A stretch of DNA of 64,000 bases from Welwitschia mirabilis (GCA_051453625.1 JBOZIK010000001.1:126033704-126097703), one strand, 5' to 3'; counted from the first letter of the stretch, positions 10,551 to 22,737 are shown. Translations and numbers: made by a program. The notes: generated from the letters alone by a model not told the origin.

Positions 10551-11861
10551 ATTGCATGGTAGCTTCTTAGGAGGAGAATAATTTTTATTTTCTTATAAGG
10601 TTTTTGAGTTAAGTTTTCGCTTTAGGTTTTCCAATGATTGATGCTAGTCCTCTCCAATGATACTCAAACTAGTCTTGTTTTCTTTTTTTCCTTAAGTGTT
10701 TGTATCCCTTGCCTTTTTTTTCCCATGATGGATGTTGGTCCATTTCTAGTGAGACTTGAACCATTCTAGTGTAGAGTTTTCTTCAGTTTTTCTGCTTTAA
10801 TAAACTATATTTCATATTAAATATTTTTCGTTATTAATCTAATGAAGTTTCTATAGATTACAATCAAAATAAGGTAAAAAACTATATTGAACTCATTTCT
10901 TTTGTGCTTTATTTTTTTAACAATTTTTTTGATAGTTAGCTTCTATTTTTATTACATTTCAGGATTTTTGTTAAAATTAAAAAAAAAGAAAAATTTATTT
11001 AAGGGGTTTTCCTTAGGTGCCATTTCATATTTTTATCATTGCATTTTTCATTGTGTATTTTTTGTATCCCACAACATGAAATAGTTTTGTGTAGCTCCAA
11101 CTATAACATCACTCTTTTCTCAAGTCATTTTTCTTTAAACAACTAGCATTGCTAACCTTTTTTCTTAGGATCCTCTCAGACTTTGCATGTATCTATATTA
11201 GATCTCTTAAATACATTTTGAGATTGGCCTCCTTTGAAACCTTAAAAAGTCATGAAAACATAATCCTATAGCTAATTTTATAGATCATTTTCTGAAACTA
11301 GACATGGGTTGAGTACGTTATTCATTTGGTAGAATGTATAAAATAGCTTCAGCATTCTAATCTATCTACAGAAATAGTGAAAATCCCCATAACTTTTCTA
11401 ATTATGTTTAACTAAAATAGAATGTAGGAGATTATATTCAGCCTCTGAAAACTTTATGAAACTACCTGCAATATAACCCATACTATTTTGAATCCTAATA
11501 TCTTTAAATCCTAGAACCCATCCAGATCAACCTCTTTGTAATCTTGGGTATGAAAATCCTTGTTTTGAATAAAAAAAGTTTGATCTCATACCTTTTATAA
11601 CCTCTCAAAACCCTTTACCCTTTAATCCTTACCTTCATCTTTCTTTCCATCTCCTTCATTCTTTTACTTATATAATTAACAAAAACCTTTTTCATCTACT
11701 TCATTGGAGTAATCATTAAGAACATCCATGAAGTTCCAAGCCTAATTTAATCATGATCATGAACAACCTCTAAGAAACATCCATATGCATTGATCAATCT
11801 TAAATAAATTTCCTAATCCCAAATCTAAATTCTCCAATAAGTTATTTCTTCTTTGAATAAC
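10551..11861. other. E1 leader, no gene seen
   Basis: T-rich untranslated sequence. Short hydrophobic ATG frames at 10,355-10,570 and 10,887-11,084 look like by-products of poly-T composition. Confidence 0.5.
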
Positions 11862-12573
11862 GGTAAACTTAATAGTCAACTTGAACTTATTTAAAAAGAC
11901 AAGGAAAACCTTCTTTCATTTTAGAAATCTAAACATATTAAAAATATTAAAAGGATTAAGGATAGAAAAAATAATGATATGCAAACAATACCATTTATGA
12001 ATGAGGAAGAAATTAATGAGAAAATATGTAAGGATCTTAAGTTTAAAAATGCACTACAAAATGATCTATTATTTGTGAAAAAGCTATAATTTGATAGAGG
12101 ATTAAACATATCAGATGATAATAAATCTTTAAAATATGAGCAACCATTTGAGAAAGACTATATCTTAGAGAGTTATATAATACAAGATAAGTCAGTCAGC
12201 ATCATCAATAAGGAAAACATTGAATTATGATGATGGTTGCTTAAGTGAACACATTAGAAATAATTCCCTAATGACCTTAATGAGGAAAAGAACATTAGAA
12301 AAGAACCCATAGATGAACTATCCTATGATAAATCCTCATATTTTTGTAAATAATTCCATAAATCAACCATTGTATCTTCATTTTTATCTTCTAAGCAAGA
12401 CTCAAGCCTTAATCAAGAAGATAGATTTTCTTTATCTGAGGAACCATCTTCTGATAACCTTTCCAATGAAAATTCTCCTTCTCTAATGGTCTCCAACCAA
12501 CTTTTATCTTCACCTTAAAATGTTTTCTTTCATGAGTTGTTGAATAAGTAAAAACAAGTTAGAGGATGAACTG
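11862..12573 (+). pseudogene. E1 internal reading frame, acidic/polar, unknown function
   Basis: One frame runs about 237 codons without a frameshift. It has about ten stops, including a cluster of TGA codons near 12,228-12,248. The first part is charged (NEEEINEKICKDLKFKNAL). The second part is Ser/Asn/Asp/Glu-rich (SLSEEPSSDNLSNENSPS). There is no zinc knuckle, protease DSG or reverse transcriptase motif. Its position after the leader corresponds to gag, and its composition resembles the acidic frame of E2 (18,160-19,800). It is possibly a divergent gag or an accessory protein; which of these cannot be told from sequence alone. Confidence 0.5.
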
Positions 12574-14200
12574 CTTTTGATTTTAAACACATAAATTTTA
12601 CTACTTACATTAATGTTCTTTCTAATTTTATGGAGTTATACATAAAAATTTACATGGATTCTCTTCCATACCAGAATGCTTCACATAATCTTGGTTCATC
12701 ATTTAACATTTGCATTTATTACCATCTTGAGCCTTTATAGATGCATTACCTTAGAAAGCCCTTTTAAAATTTTTAGTTTTATTGTATGCTTTTAGATTAG
12801 ATTTTTTTTTTTTAAGAATAGATTTAGGTTCAAAAAAGATTATAATTTTGAAAACATTTCTGTTGGATGATCTTTCTTACTTCAAACTACTCAAGTACTA
12901 TCACTTGCATAACTACTACCTTAAACCTTTTCATTCAGGAAACCGCGAATATCACTCATAGCATAGAATGAACCACCATCACCTTGGACCTCACCATTTA
13001 CCTCTTTCAACTTGGTACTACTTAATAAAATGTGTCAACCATTAATCCCTTCCATTGAATTATGAATTCATGAGACTTATGTTAATGACCTTTAATAATA
13101 ATCAATAATAAGTGATCTCACTATTGTCTTAAGTAATGGTTATGATTAAGTATACTTATGGATTTTTAATGAAAAGTTAAACTTATTTTAAGTTTGATTG
13201 TTAAAGTTTCATTCACTTAAAATATTTGATTTTGGTAAAACATGGATGAAAAAACGTTAAATATACCTTATATTATGTTCCTTATGTTTAAATATTTTGC
13301 TAGGAACAAGATTTTTATTAATTAGGCTAATGAACCAAATATTGTTCTTATGTAGCTCTAATGATCTACTTGTAATATAATCAACTGCATCAGGGCTATA
13401 AATGCTCATTGGTAATGTAGCACTGATTTCTTCACAAAACAACATGCTTAATTCTGTTAGAAGAAAAGGTCATACCATTGGATGCTTAATGTTATTCAAA
13501 TGCTTAAAAGGACATATATGCTAGTAGAAAAGGGAAATAAAAGAAACAAAAAGATGAGAATTAAAGGCCTTCTGAGTTCTATTGTCTTTAAATTTTGTAC
13601 ATAAGAGTTGCTATAATTTCTTGAATTCATATAAATTATTGCTCAATGCTATACTTATTTACTATCAAGATCCCTTAAAAATCATAAACATATAATAAAT
13701 GTTATTAATTTAGATAGGTTATCTCCTTTATTCATCAGTTACATGATTGAGTCCTTTGTCATATCTTCGTTTTCATTTCCATCACCCATTTTACTTCATC
13801 CCCATTTCATGAGAAATGACATTGCAAGGCATAAATTATTTTTATGAATTGACTCTTCATCTTTTAGGTTTAAATAAAATATGATCATCTCTCATTAGAC
13901 AATTTTTCTTTTTCATAGCTTAGTTGCATTGCTTTTAACGAAAAAACTCTTAATGTTTTCTAAGAACATGTTCTTAAAATGATATTAACAATATCTATCA
14001 TAAAACTTTAAGAATAAAGCTTAGGAGGTTTGACATCTATTTTTCACAAAATTTGTAATTTTTGATGCCTTAATTTTAGAAAAGTGTTTATAAAACTTTT
14101 CAAAAAGATATATCATTTTCACACTTAAATACTTTTATTTAGATAATTTTTCCATGTGGATCATTTTATTACTAGCTTTCCACTAAGAGTCTAATAAAAG
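12574..14200. other. E1 3' interior, no pol seen
   Basis: I looked for Y/F-x-D-D, LPQG-like and integrase H/C or D-D-E motifs on the plus strand and found none. The stretch is A+T-rich with frequent stops in all frames. A 62-codon minus frame at 13,257-13,445 has no visible merit. Confidence 0.5.
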
Positions 14201-14215
14201 TTTAGTTAGGGGGCA
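14201..14215 (+). other. E1 polypurine tract
   Basis: TTTAGTTAGGGGGCA sits immediately upstream of the 3' LTR start TGTTAATATG. This is the standard position and composition of a plus-strand primer. Confidence 0.75.
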
Positions 14216-15556
14216 TGTTAATATGTAATAATTGATATTTCTATCATTTGTTTGAAGCCAATTCATTATAAATGAAGATATTAATTTAATTATTTTAATC
14301 ATAAAATATGTCTTCTATCATTTTTAAAATAAAAATTTATTTTATGCTTTTCTCTATAATAATTGCATATCTTAGTCACATTTGGAATATATGATGGAGT
14401 ATGGACATAATTCCATATAAAACAATGGTGAAAATGGAGATACGAGGTGGTGAAAGATAGCAGTAGCATTGGAAGACATGTGACAGAGTTATGTGGAGGT
14501 GACACTAGAGACATGCAGTGATAGCACTAGTTCGTAGAGGAATCCGACTTCAAAGAACACATGTTAGACTCATTATGAAAAATATTCCATCTAATGATAT
14601 ATGATAATCTCCACCAAATACTATAAGAAAACCTCTATCAAGTACTAAATGCTGAAGATTCTACTTAATGCTACAAGATAAAATCTTATCTACCTAATGC
14701 TATAAGATAATTTCCATCAAATTCTATAAGATAAAATATTATTTACCAAATGATAAATGATAAATATTTTACCTAGTGTTACAAGTCAAAGGCTCTCAAT
14801 TACCTCAACCTTACCCTTGCTTATAAAAAGGCCTTAAGCCCTTATTTGTCAATATCTATTTTATTGGATAAAGTAGTAGACCCTTTGAAGCATCAAGTTG
14901 ACATGGCTTTTTGAGTGCTCTCTTTGGAAGTGATCTTGTTTTGAGGATATCTTAAGAAGTTCATACCAATCTTATTCTTCAACTTATGTAATGTGTATTT
15001 TTTGGAATTAATACAAGTATTCATTTTATTTTAATTTCAAGTTATAAATAACTTTTCACTTGTAATTATTAAGTAACAACTAAGTTATCAAGTTATATTA
15101 TTATTTGAGTGAGTTCCTTAGTTAATTGGTCTAGGTCTATTTTATTTAATGGATTTTGAGTACTTTAATTCCTCACTTGTTATATGTATTTAAGAGCTGT
15201 GAAGGACTAATTAACTTTTAAATTCATGAATCCTTATATCGTGAATGAGATTATGTCACCATGACCTAAGCCACCACAACTTGATATATGTTTTAATAAT
15301 TTAGAGGATATCTTTTAAATGAAGAAATGTTAAAGAAAAAAGTAAGTTAGACCTTAGAGTTAGTTCATTTCCCTACCTCTCTAGATAAAGTTTCAATAGT
15401 ATTCTCTACTTTTTTATTTTTTTCTTTCTTAAATTGTACTTGTTAGATTAATAAACTTATGTAATTTTTGTGAAGTTTATCACAAGTATCCCTATAGATA
15501 TACCACTGCTAGATGTTTTTATAGTTTATTTTGGTTCATTATACTATATAACAACA
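14216..15556 (+). repeat. E1 3' LTR
   Basis: Partner of 9,282-10,525. It starts TGTTAATATG and ends AACAACA. It contains the longer minisatellite block (about 14,585-14,785) and a TATA box at 14,822-14,829. It is directly followed by CTTGC. Confidence 0.9.
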
Positions 15557-15565
15557 CTTGCCTAT
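15557..15565. repeat. E1 right target duplication overlapping the E2 left target duplication
   Basis: CTTGC (15,557-15,561) matches 9,277-9,281, and CCTAT (15,561-15,565) matches 26,424-26,428. The two five-base duplications share the C at 15,561. E2 therefore integrated four bases outside the end of E1, using one base of the E1 duplication. Confidence 0.9.
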
Positions 15566-16822
15566 TATTGCAATGCTAAATTGTATGCTTTTAATTAGAT
15601 ATTTTGAGTACTTTTGCAGGACATTTAGACAGGTTTAAGTGGAAATCAATGATAATTAACAGTCAAAGAGAAAATCATGAAAACATATAATTAGTAGCAT
15701 ATTTAGAGGTATTTTGAATTAATTTTGATACTTTACGTTTTGAGAAGCAATTAATAAACTACAAAACTAATTTCACCTAAATGAAGAGCTCAAAAAAGTC
15801 TATCATCCCGTTAATCATCCAGACAATCACTTGGATGACACCACCTATTTGCTAATAAAGATGCTGACTAGAGTAAAGATGGAAGTTGATCTGGTACCTA
15901 TCTTGATGTGGCATCGTCTCTACCATCATCTGGACGACAGTCAGGAGGATCACTATTTTTAATTAATGCATCAAAATTCATCCAACTTATGCAATGTGTC
16001 ATGCACTTTCTATGCACTATTATGGTTTTTATTATGTCTATTAGATTTTCTATTTTTGAGATGTTTTGTTGCAATAAATACCTCCTTCACCCTCAACTCT
16101 GACTTTATTTTCTTTATTACTAAAACTTATCTTACTAGGAGATCTAAGAGTAGAAGATCCATCTATTGTTACTGAGAGAAGTCTTAGTGTTGGGCTGTGT
16201 CTCCTTCATTGAGATGCTACTACTTTGTAACATAGATGTTGGTTCAACAATAAAGAAAAGTTTCTTTTAGTTTTATTCATGTGCATCTCCCTTATGGTTT
16301 ATGTTGGTTATGATTTTGTGAGAGCTTTATAGTTGATAGAGATCATCAAGGGCAACCTTTACCAAGGTTGAAATCATTAGTTTAGGTTTAGGATTGCATT
16401 GCATTTTTCATTTTTATCATTTCATGTTTTCCATATTCTGTTCAATGTACTTAATAGCTTAGGTTCACTAAGGTTAGTAATAGTATCCTTGATTAATCTT
16501 GGTTATATAGGGCTGAGCTTTATGACAAAGAGATTTAGTAGTTGGATAGGTATTGCATTTAGAGTAGATTTCATTTGCATTGCATTCATGTATTTCTCTT
16601 GCATTATTTTCTTACATTTTTTTCTTTTCATTTAAACCATAAATATAAAATACAAAAATACCTCTCTTAAAATCAATTCTATAGCTTTGAGCTTAATGCC
16701 TTTGATGAATTATAACATTCAAATTAACTCTCGTCTATATTAGTGTGTGTGTTATACAAATATTTATGATTAACAGGATTTAATGAAGGATGTAAATAAT
16801 TATATAAATGCACATTGCAACA
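15566..16822 (+). repeat. E2 5' LTR
   Basis: Aligns along its length with 25,160-26,423 and, more distantly, with E4 LTRs at 44,292 and 63,308. It contains two copies of the family palindrome (15,813-15,840 and 15,923-15,940, the latter TCATCTGGACGACA), a conserved GAGAAGTCTT...GTGTTGGGCTGTGTCTCC segment, and ends ATTGCAACA. Confidence 0.9.
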
Positions 16823-16845
16823 TCTTGGTGCCATTACCAAGGAAA
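16823..16845 (+). other. E2 primer binding site (tRNA-Asp type)
   Basis: TTGGTGCCATTACCAAGGA differs from the tRNA-Asp complement TTGGCGCCGTTGCCGGGGA at five positions, all C-to-T or G-to-A transitions. It begins two or three bases after the LTR. Confidence 0.8.
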
Positions 16846-17620
16846 ACTATAAAAAGTTTGAGGACTATCATTATCTAGATAAGTGATTTGGATTTCAATT
16901 CAGATTCTTTATTTGTAATGGCATTGTATTTTTAATGTATATATCATAGATTTTATTTACATAGTTTTTAATTTCCATTTCACTCTCAATGCCTTATTGT
17001 CCTGTCTATCATTCAAATGACATAGGTGGATGATGACCTAGGGTTAGGATTTTTTTATTATTTTTTTATAGTTTTGTTTTTAGTTTTTGACCTCCTAGTA
17101 AAGTTAATATCATCTTCTCTATTGTCCAGAAGACACAAAAAGATGACTAATAGTGTGTTTCTATTCTATTTTGGTTAAATTTATTTTCTCTATTTTTGTT
17201 CTGTATTTTCTTATGTTCAAGATATTGATTGGATGATGACAAGATGACAAAGAAGTAGACATCTTTTTCAAAGCATGCAAATACATGATAAAATCTAGTG
17301 ACAAGCTAAAATATATGAAGAAATAAAGCTTAATTAAGAAAAATATCAGAAAAGGCTTACTCAACTTAAATAAAATATAGGTATGCATACCCCAAGTATG
17401 TAATTTTCAAGATCTAATTTTTTTGAAAAACTTTTATTATGTAGAATCAAATTTTCAAAGAACAATTGTGAAAATACTAGAATAAGAGAAAAATTGTTTT
17501 ATCCCCTTCTTCATTAATGAGTAGCATCGCTTAATACAAAACATGATAGAAACCTGTAATTTAAATGTGAATGTCACAGTTTGAAAGATAATTTTTAGAA
17601 GTATATGTAAATCTTTTAAC
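16846..17620. other. E2 leader with family palindromes
   Basis: Untranslated leader homologous to 45,555-46,260 of E4, with shared phrases around GAAAAGGCTTA and GGTATGCATACC. It contains variants of the family motif near 17,020-17,040 and 17,120-17,145 (ATTGTCCAGAAGACAC). A 75-codon minus-strand frame at 17,161-17,388 is not conserved in E4. Confidence 0.55.
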
Positions 17621-17875
17621 TTGCCTCCTAGTGATGACATAGAATTTAGAACCAAGAATTCTTCTTGTTCATCTTTTTCATCTACTTCTAAGAAAAATAA
17701 TACGAGGACCGTCGGAGAAATATTAACTGGAGAAAAGAGAAACATAAGAATTTCTATGAATAACGATAAAAATATTATTGAAGAACTATTAGCTAAAAGG
17801 AGTTCTAAAAGGAGGAGAAACAATAGAAAATCTAAGAATAATGAAAATAGAATACTCAGAGAAGCATTTGAATAA
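17621..17875 (+). pseudogene. E2 gag-like start, highly basic
   Basis: An 84-codon stop-free frame beginning MPPSDDIEFRTKNSSCSS, with a basic middle (LAKRSSKRRRNNRKSK). The first residues after the leader correspond in position and sequence to the E4 gag start (SLSDDVELGNLS at about 46,340), and the resemblance then fades. The ATG is the first in frame, but E4 suggests that the original start lay upstream. Arg/Lys clustering would suit nucleic-acid binding. It ends at TAA (17,873), and other frames take over downstream. Confidence 0.5.
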
Positions 17876-18159
17876 CAATGATGGACAACTTTAAATAATG
17901 TTAAAACTAGGAATTGTGCCTCTTCCTTTTTTCAACTTTATTATTTTTCCCTAAGCTCAATGTGAAAATCTCAATGACAATTTACAACATTTTAAGAATT
18001 TCATGAAACATCCTACAATTATTTTAATGAATCCTAACCATCTTCCATGGATTATTATGGAGAACAACCATCTCTCATGAATTATCATGATGAAGATCCA
18101 TCTACCATAAATTACTATGAAAAAAGAAATAAGTTAGTAAAAGAAATATTTAATGAAAT

Positions 18160-19146
18160 AAAAAAGAGAAAATAAGAACATAGAAAATTTGATTAAGATG
18201 CTTCAACAAAATTTATTGCAAAATCAACTATCTCAAGGTTCTTTTACAACTCAACAAACCTGTCATATCACATTCCACCTTGAGAAGAATAAATATAACT
18301 TAGAAATAAGTAATAAAAATCCTTGCTTTAACATAAAAAAATGAAATTTTGGATCAACTTACGACATCCAGCTTATTAGGAGATGAACAACAAAAGAAGG
18401 ACGATGATGATTTAGCTCTATTATTCAATAATATGGATGAAGATGACTATTTATTAGATGATGATATACTAGATTAGAATCCCATTCATTTCCTCTTAGA
18501 AAATAAAGATAAAATAAAGAAATTAATTCATGAAAAATCTAAAAATTATTTAAAAAATGATAAAGATAATGGTTACATTTCTCCTTATGATGAATCTAAT
18601 GAATTATAAAATGTTAACATGTAACCATATAATGAGAAAGATGAGGAAAAAAATGATGATAATGGTATTAAGATACTAGATCATGTCCTTAGTTTTTACT
18701 TAGTTTGTGATGAGGATGAAGGAGTTGAAACTTTAAAAGAAGTTTAACATATAAGATTAAAGGAGAATTTAAGTAATGAAGCAAAATCAATGGCAACATT
18801 ACATAATGAAGGAAGTCATCCTTCTATGTTACCCAGACAACAGTCCTAGATAATAGTTAATGACAACATTTCAATGATAGACAATGAGGATTATAGTTTA
18901 AAATTAACTAAATTATTCAATAGAGAGGAATAAGAATCAACTCAATAAATATTAGAAAAAATTCCATTACATAATGAAGACAACAAGCACTATTCTTTTT
19001 ATGATCTTTTTGATGAATCCATTAACTTAGAGAATGATGATAATCCTTAATAGAACAATAATGAGTTCAATAAAGAATAGGAAGATATAGCTAATGATAG
19101 TGATAAAAGACAATAAAGAAGAGAAAGATATTATCAAAGATAATAA
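18160..19146 (+). pseudogene. E2 long acidic frame with only TAA/TAG stops
   Basis: A Gln-rich start (about 18,195-18,340, e.g. QNQLSQGSFTTQQTC) shifts frame at an A7 run. The frame from 18,343 then runs about 250 codons with eleven TAA or TAG stops, no TGA and no further frameshift. The protein is strongly acidic (KKDDDDLALLFNNMDEDDYL, DEKDEEKNDDN-like stretches) with Lys/Asn-rich spacers, and no pol motif is present. Stops fall where Gln would be natural. E1 holds a frame of similar composition at the same place. The function is unknown: an extended gag or an accessory protein of a non-autonomous family. Confidence 0.55.
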
Positions 19147-19799
19147 TGAAAAAAGTAAAGAAAGAATACAACAAAGTAATAGTGAGGTCAACAATGAGGA
19201 GAAGAGGAATAATGAAGAAATCATAGAAATTCAACCAAACTTAATGACAAATAGACTTATACCTTCCAATACAATAATCTAACATAAAGTATCTACACAT
19301 ACTTATCCATCCCTTTCACTTGTACTTCCATGCAAAATCACTAATAACATCTCTCCTCCTACTTCTCCTTCTACATTACTTTGCGACCTTGATAATGATA
19401 ACATTTCTCCATCTCTACCAATTAAACATTCAAGTAATTCTCCAAATCACATCCCTATCCTTAATTTTAATGAAGCACATAATCTTGAGGAGTTTATTCA
19501 TAAAATCTTTCAATCCATTCCTTATAAAACTCCATGTAACACTCAAAGTAACATATTTTTCTCTTTTAAAAAGTACCCTTTACCTTGTGCTTTTAATGAT
19601 TACTATTTTAAAAAGTAAGACTTGGGATATCTTAGAACTTTAAATTGGGATAAACCTCATAATACATGCTTAATATTAAACGTTAAGAAGCTTCTTAAAT
19701 ATGTTAAACATACCTTAATCAGTTATCTAAGAAGTTTTCTAAAAAACCTTGGATCAATAATAATACCATTAATGTCTCCCATTTTTAATATTCATTTTT
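19094..19799 (+). pseudogene. E2 acidic frame, continuation in the next phase
   Basis: Open from at least 19,094 with only three stops (19,280, 19,617 and about 19,799). It begins with a Lys/Glu/Asn-rich, probably coiled segment (KSKERIQQSNSEVNNEEK), passes through a Ser/Pro/Asn stretch (SNSPNHIPILNFNEAHNLEE) and ends in a Leu/Ile/Lys-rich part. It overlaps the end of the preceding frame by about 50 bases, so one small indel probably separates two halves of a single ancestral protein of 500 or more residues. No enzyme signature is visible. Confidence 0.5.
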
Positions 19800-20201
19800 A
19801 AATAAAATCTATGTTCCAAATTCTTTGTATCATGAGTTTGAGAAAAGATTGTTTTTCTATGAGTTATATGAATTTTTTATTTCTTATATTGCTAATAAAC
19901 TTATGTAGATAAAATATCATTTGATCATGATAATTAAAAAAAGTCTTATTTTCTTAATGAAAGTCCATATCTTGAGTTGAATGATATAAAGCTTCTTGAT
20001 CTCACTAGACAATATAAAAATCCTTCAAAAACTTCTAGGATCTTTTCTTTGAGTACTTCCTTGTATGCATTATGTAATGATCATCATGATTTATGTCATT
20101 TCAATAAGAGATTATTCTTTAATGAAATTTATCACTTCTTCATCTACCAGAGCTTTATTCTTCTATTATTTTTACTTTCAATTGATTTTACTGAAAAATG
20201 A
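19800..20201 (+). pseudogene. E2 acidic frame, C-terminal remnants
   Basis: Short open pieces in shifting frames, including an aromatic LFFYELYEFFISY and the 74-codon ATG frame at 19,977 (LNDIKLLDLTRQYKNPSK). These probably form the decayed end of the E2 protein. From about 20,580 the sequence matches the DNA just beyond the pol end of E4 (59,310), marking the point where E2 and E4 become alike again. Confidence 0.4.
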
Positions 20202-20768
20202 TTGTATACCTTTTATGTTTTATTAATTGATTTTTATTTGGTTTGATCCCTATTTTTTTGAGAAAGTATAATACCTTAGGATAAAAACCTTAGTAAATAA
20301 CTATTTCTTTTTAATGAAGTATTGAATAGAATTTATAATTTGAATAAAACTTATTTTTAGTTTATTTTGGTATTTTCTTTTAATTTTATGTTGTTATGTT
20401 TTTATCCTTAGTTTTTATTTTTGTTTTCGCATAGTGAGTTAACATCTAGATGGTTACTTCCTTATCTTTTAGAGGAAGTACATTTTAATAACTCACTAGG
20501 AAAAATAAATAAATGAATAAAGCTTAAAAATTAATGAGTCATTAAATCTTAAACATAATAGAAGAACTTGTTTTTTAAGTCCTCCTACCATTATCTGAGT
20601 TCTTTCTTAGTTGATCCTTTGGTGGACATCATGCTATCACTTGAACATCTTTAACTTGACTTATGTTTTACTTTATGAAGTTACCATAACTACTAATTTT
20701 TACTTGGGAATTTCAAAGTGATAAGATTAAATTCACCTAATCTTAAAACATTAAAATGTCTATGAACT
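20202..20768. other. E2 post-ORF region, E4-like from about 20,580
   Basis: A+T-rich. From 20,580 the order of phrases (CATTATCTGA..., ACATCTTTAACTTGACTT, GAAGTTACCATAACTA) parallels 59,310-59,430 of E4. No gene is seen. Confidence 0.5.
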
Positions 20769-22737
20769 TTATTTTAAAGGAAAATGCTTTAGATTTTTGT
20801 ATTCTATCTCAATGATATGAGCCTTTGATTATTTGGGGATGCTCTTCCTTATTTTTCATCTCATTTATTCACCTTTTTTTTGAGAGTGTGTGTTTATTTG
20901 AAATTTATTTTGAGAAGTATTAAATATAAAAAAAACAAAAAAAAAGAAGAATAATGGCCATTATCTATTGCTTTTGTGTTAAATATGTGGTCACCATGAT
21001 GTCCTACTATACCAAGGTAAATTTTTCCAAGAGGAATCTTTGGTAGTGTTGGAAATTATGGGAACTCCACTAGGGGGTTAATTGATCATGCTCTATGGAT
21101 CCTTACCTTTTTTAATGTGGTTATACTTCCTTCATTAATAAATACCTTGAGGCTATGAGATAAGTGGTTTTCCTGGTATCATTAAAGGCATTGCTTGTTT
21201 TTTACACTCATTAAGCTTATAGTATTTATACATGACCATTTCATTTTTGATGATTTGGGTATGTTTTGAGGTATGAGTATATGAGTCCATTTCTGAGTAG
21301 CTCTTAATATTATCATTTATTATTTGAGAACATTAAATGTACTTAGAATCATCACAATTACTGCCTATTTGAGTTATACTTTATGCAATCTTTACATCAT
21401 GTCATGCATTATTAATTAAGTGATTTTATGATTTATTCTAAAGAGGTTTGCCAGGTTGGAATTTTGTTCATGTTTCTAGTTGTTAATTTTTGTTTTATTT
21501 TTCTTTGGTATTTTCAAGTTATTTCTATACTTTTTCATCCTAGATGCTTAAGACTTAACTATTTAGTAGTTGTCTTATTAATTTTTTTTCACTTGCAATT
21601 TTTCTTTATAGGACTTGATTTTCTTTTAGCAAATTATATTCCTTTAGTTTATGATGATAATTTTTCCCATCTATTTTTTAATATTTTTTTTGAGTTTATT
21701 TCTTTAAGAGTTTTGATGCATCCACTTACTATTTTTCAATGATTATGACTTCATGGCATATTTTAGTATTTTCCTTAGCTTCATGCATTATTATTACCCT
21801 ATTTGGATACCTCTTTATCTTGCCTTAAGTTCTTCCCAAAAATTCACCTCTTATATCATGCCTTATTCATCATGATTCTTAGCCATCTCCCATATTTTAA
21901 ATTTTCCAATAATTTTCTAAAGCCTCCACACTCTCATTTTAATCTAACTTATTTTGTTCTTGCTTAAATTCTTCCAATATTTCTAAAAGGCTTGTTATAC
22001 ACCATATTATCTAGATGACTAAGCGGACGACAGTCCCATTAAAGTCCAAACCCTCTTTTTGATCTTCATTTTTCACAACTGTTCTAACCATTTCTTGTAT
22101 AAGAAAAGATTATTGCTCTGAGGCCTACCTGTTTTACTTACTTATACTTAAGTTACATTTTCAATTTTTCTTCTAATGTTAGTATAATATGAGATGTATT
22201 GATCCATTGGGGATTGGCCGGCAGGGGGCGGGGAGGAGTGGAGGAGTGGTATAGGACCTTTTTTTGAGATATTTTTGAAATACTTTAAAGTAGAAATTTT
22301 AAGGGTTATTTTTAAATTTTCATGATACATATCTACAATGAACTAGTCTAATTATGATCACCTGTTCTTTGAGTGATATGCATTATGAATATTATTTAGT
22401 AGGCCATGTACTTGACTACAGAATAGTTACAAGTTTTTCTTCCAGATGAGGCCCAAACAATTTAGGAGACGATGGATGAGGGGAATAATATTATAATTAT
22501 TTTTGATGTATTTAGCCTTGCGAATTATGCTTAAAAACTTAATGTTTAATTTATGAATATCATTTTTTTAAGTTATTAATTATTCTGACTATACATGCAC
22601 ATCATTTGTCTAAGTTATTATGGTGATATCTTATAATGATTCTTTTGTTATAACATTCAATCTTTATTTCTTTGATGTGATAAATGTTTTAAGTAAGGAG
22701 CTAATGCACTAGTAAGTGTTTTTAATCTTGTTTTTTA
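20769..22737 (+). repeat. E2 3' block, unit 1
   Basis: Matches 22,838-24,890 throughout, with substantial divergence and indels, in the same orientation. It contains the conserved post-pol segment (20,995-21,110), a family palindrome with TTATCTAGATGA (22,009) and a G-rich tract (22,209-22,249), and ends with AAGTGTTTTTAATCTTG at the N gap. A hydrophobic 104-codon frame at 21,428-21,742 is broken in unit 2 and is not considered a gene. Confidence 0.8.
22209..22249 (+). other. G-rich tract in E2 unit 1
   Basis: GGGG, GGGGG and GGGG tracts plus several GG pairs in 41 bases, within sequence otherwise near 70% A+T. It lacks a fourth clean G3 run, so it is weaker than the unit 2 version at 24,372. 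Confidence 0.7.

Larger units (their letters stand above)
9282..15556 (+). mobile_element. E1: non-autonomous LTR retrotransposon
   Basis: Complete by structure: CTTGC target duplications, two related LTRs (1,244 and 1,341 bases) with TG/TA...CA ends, a tRNA-Asp-type primer site directly after the 5' LTR, and a polypurine tract (AGTTAGGGGGCA) directly before the 3' LTR. The 3.7-kb interior holds one hydrophilic frame (11,862-12,573) and no recognisable protease, reverse transcriptase or integrase. It therefore depends on enzymes from another element. It sits inside gag of E3. The LTRs differ at many positions, so the insertion is old. Confidence 0.9.

Noticed and set aside
9364-14514. Minus-strand 71-codon frames at 9,364-9,579 and 14,299-14,514 that resemble each other
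   Set aside because: They are the same part of the two E1 LTRs, so their similarity reflects LTR duplication, not a conserved gene.
15813-15940. Palindromic repeats considered as a CRISPR array
   Set aside because: Units are degenerate, irregularly spaced, spread over LTRs and UTRs of a eukaryotic element, and no cas-like gene is present.
21428-21742. 104-codon hydrophobic frame in E2 unit 1
   Set aside because: The second copy of the same block (from 23,521) has indels that destroy the frame, so it was not a conserved gene.
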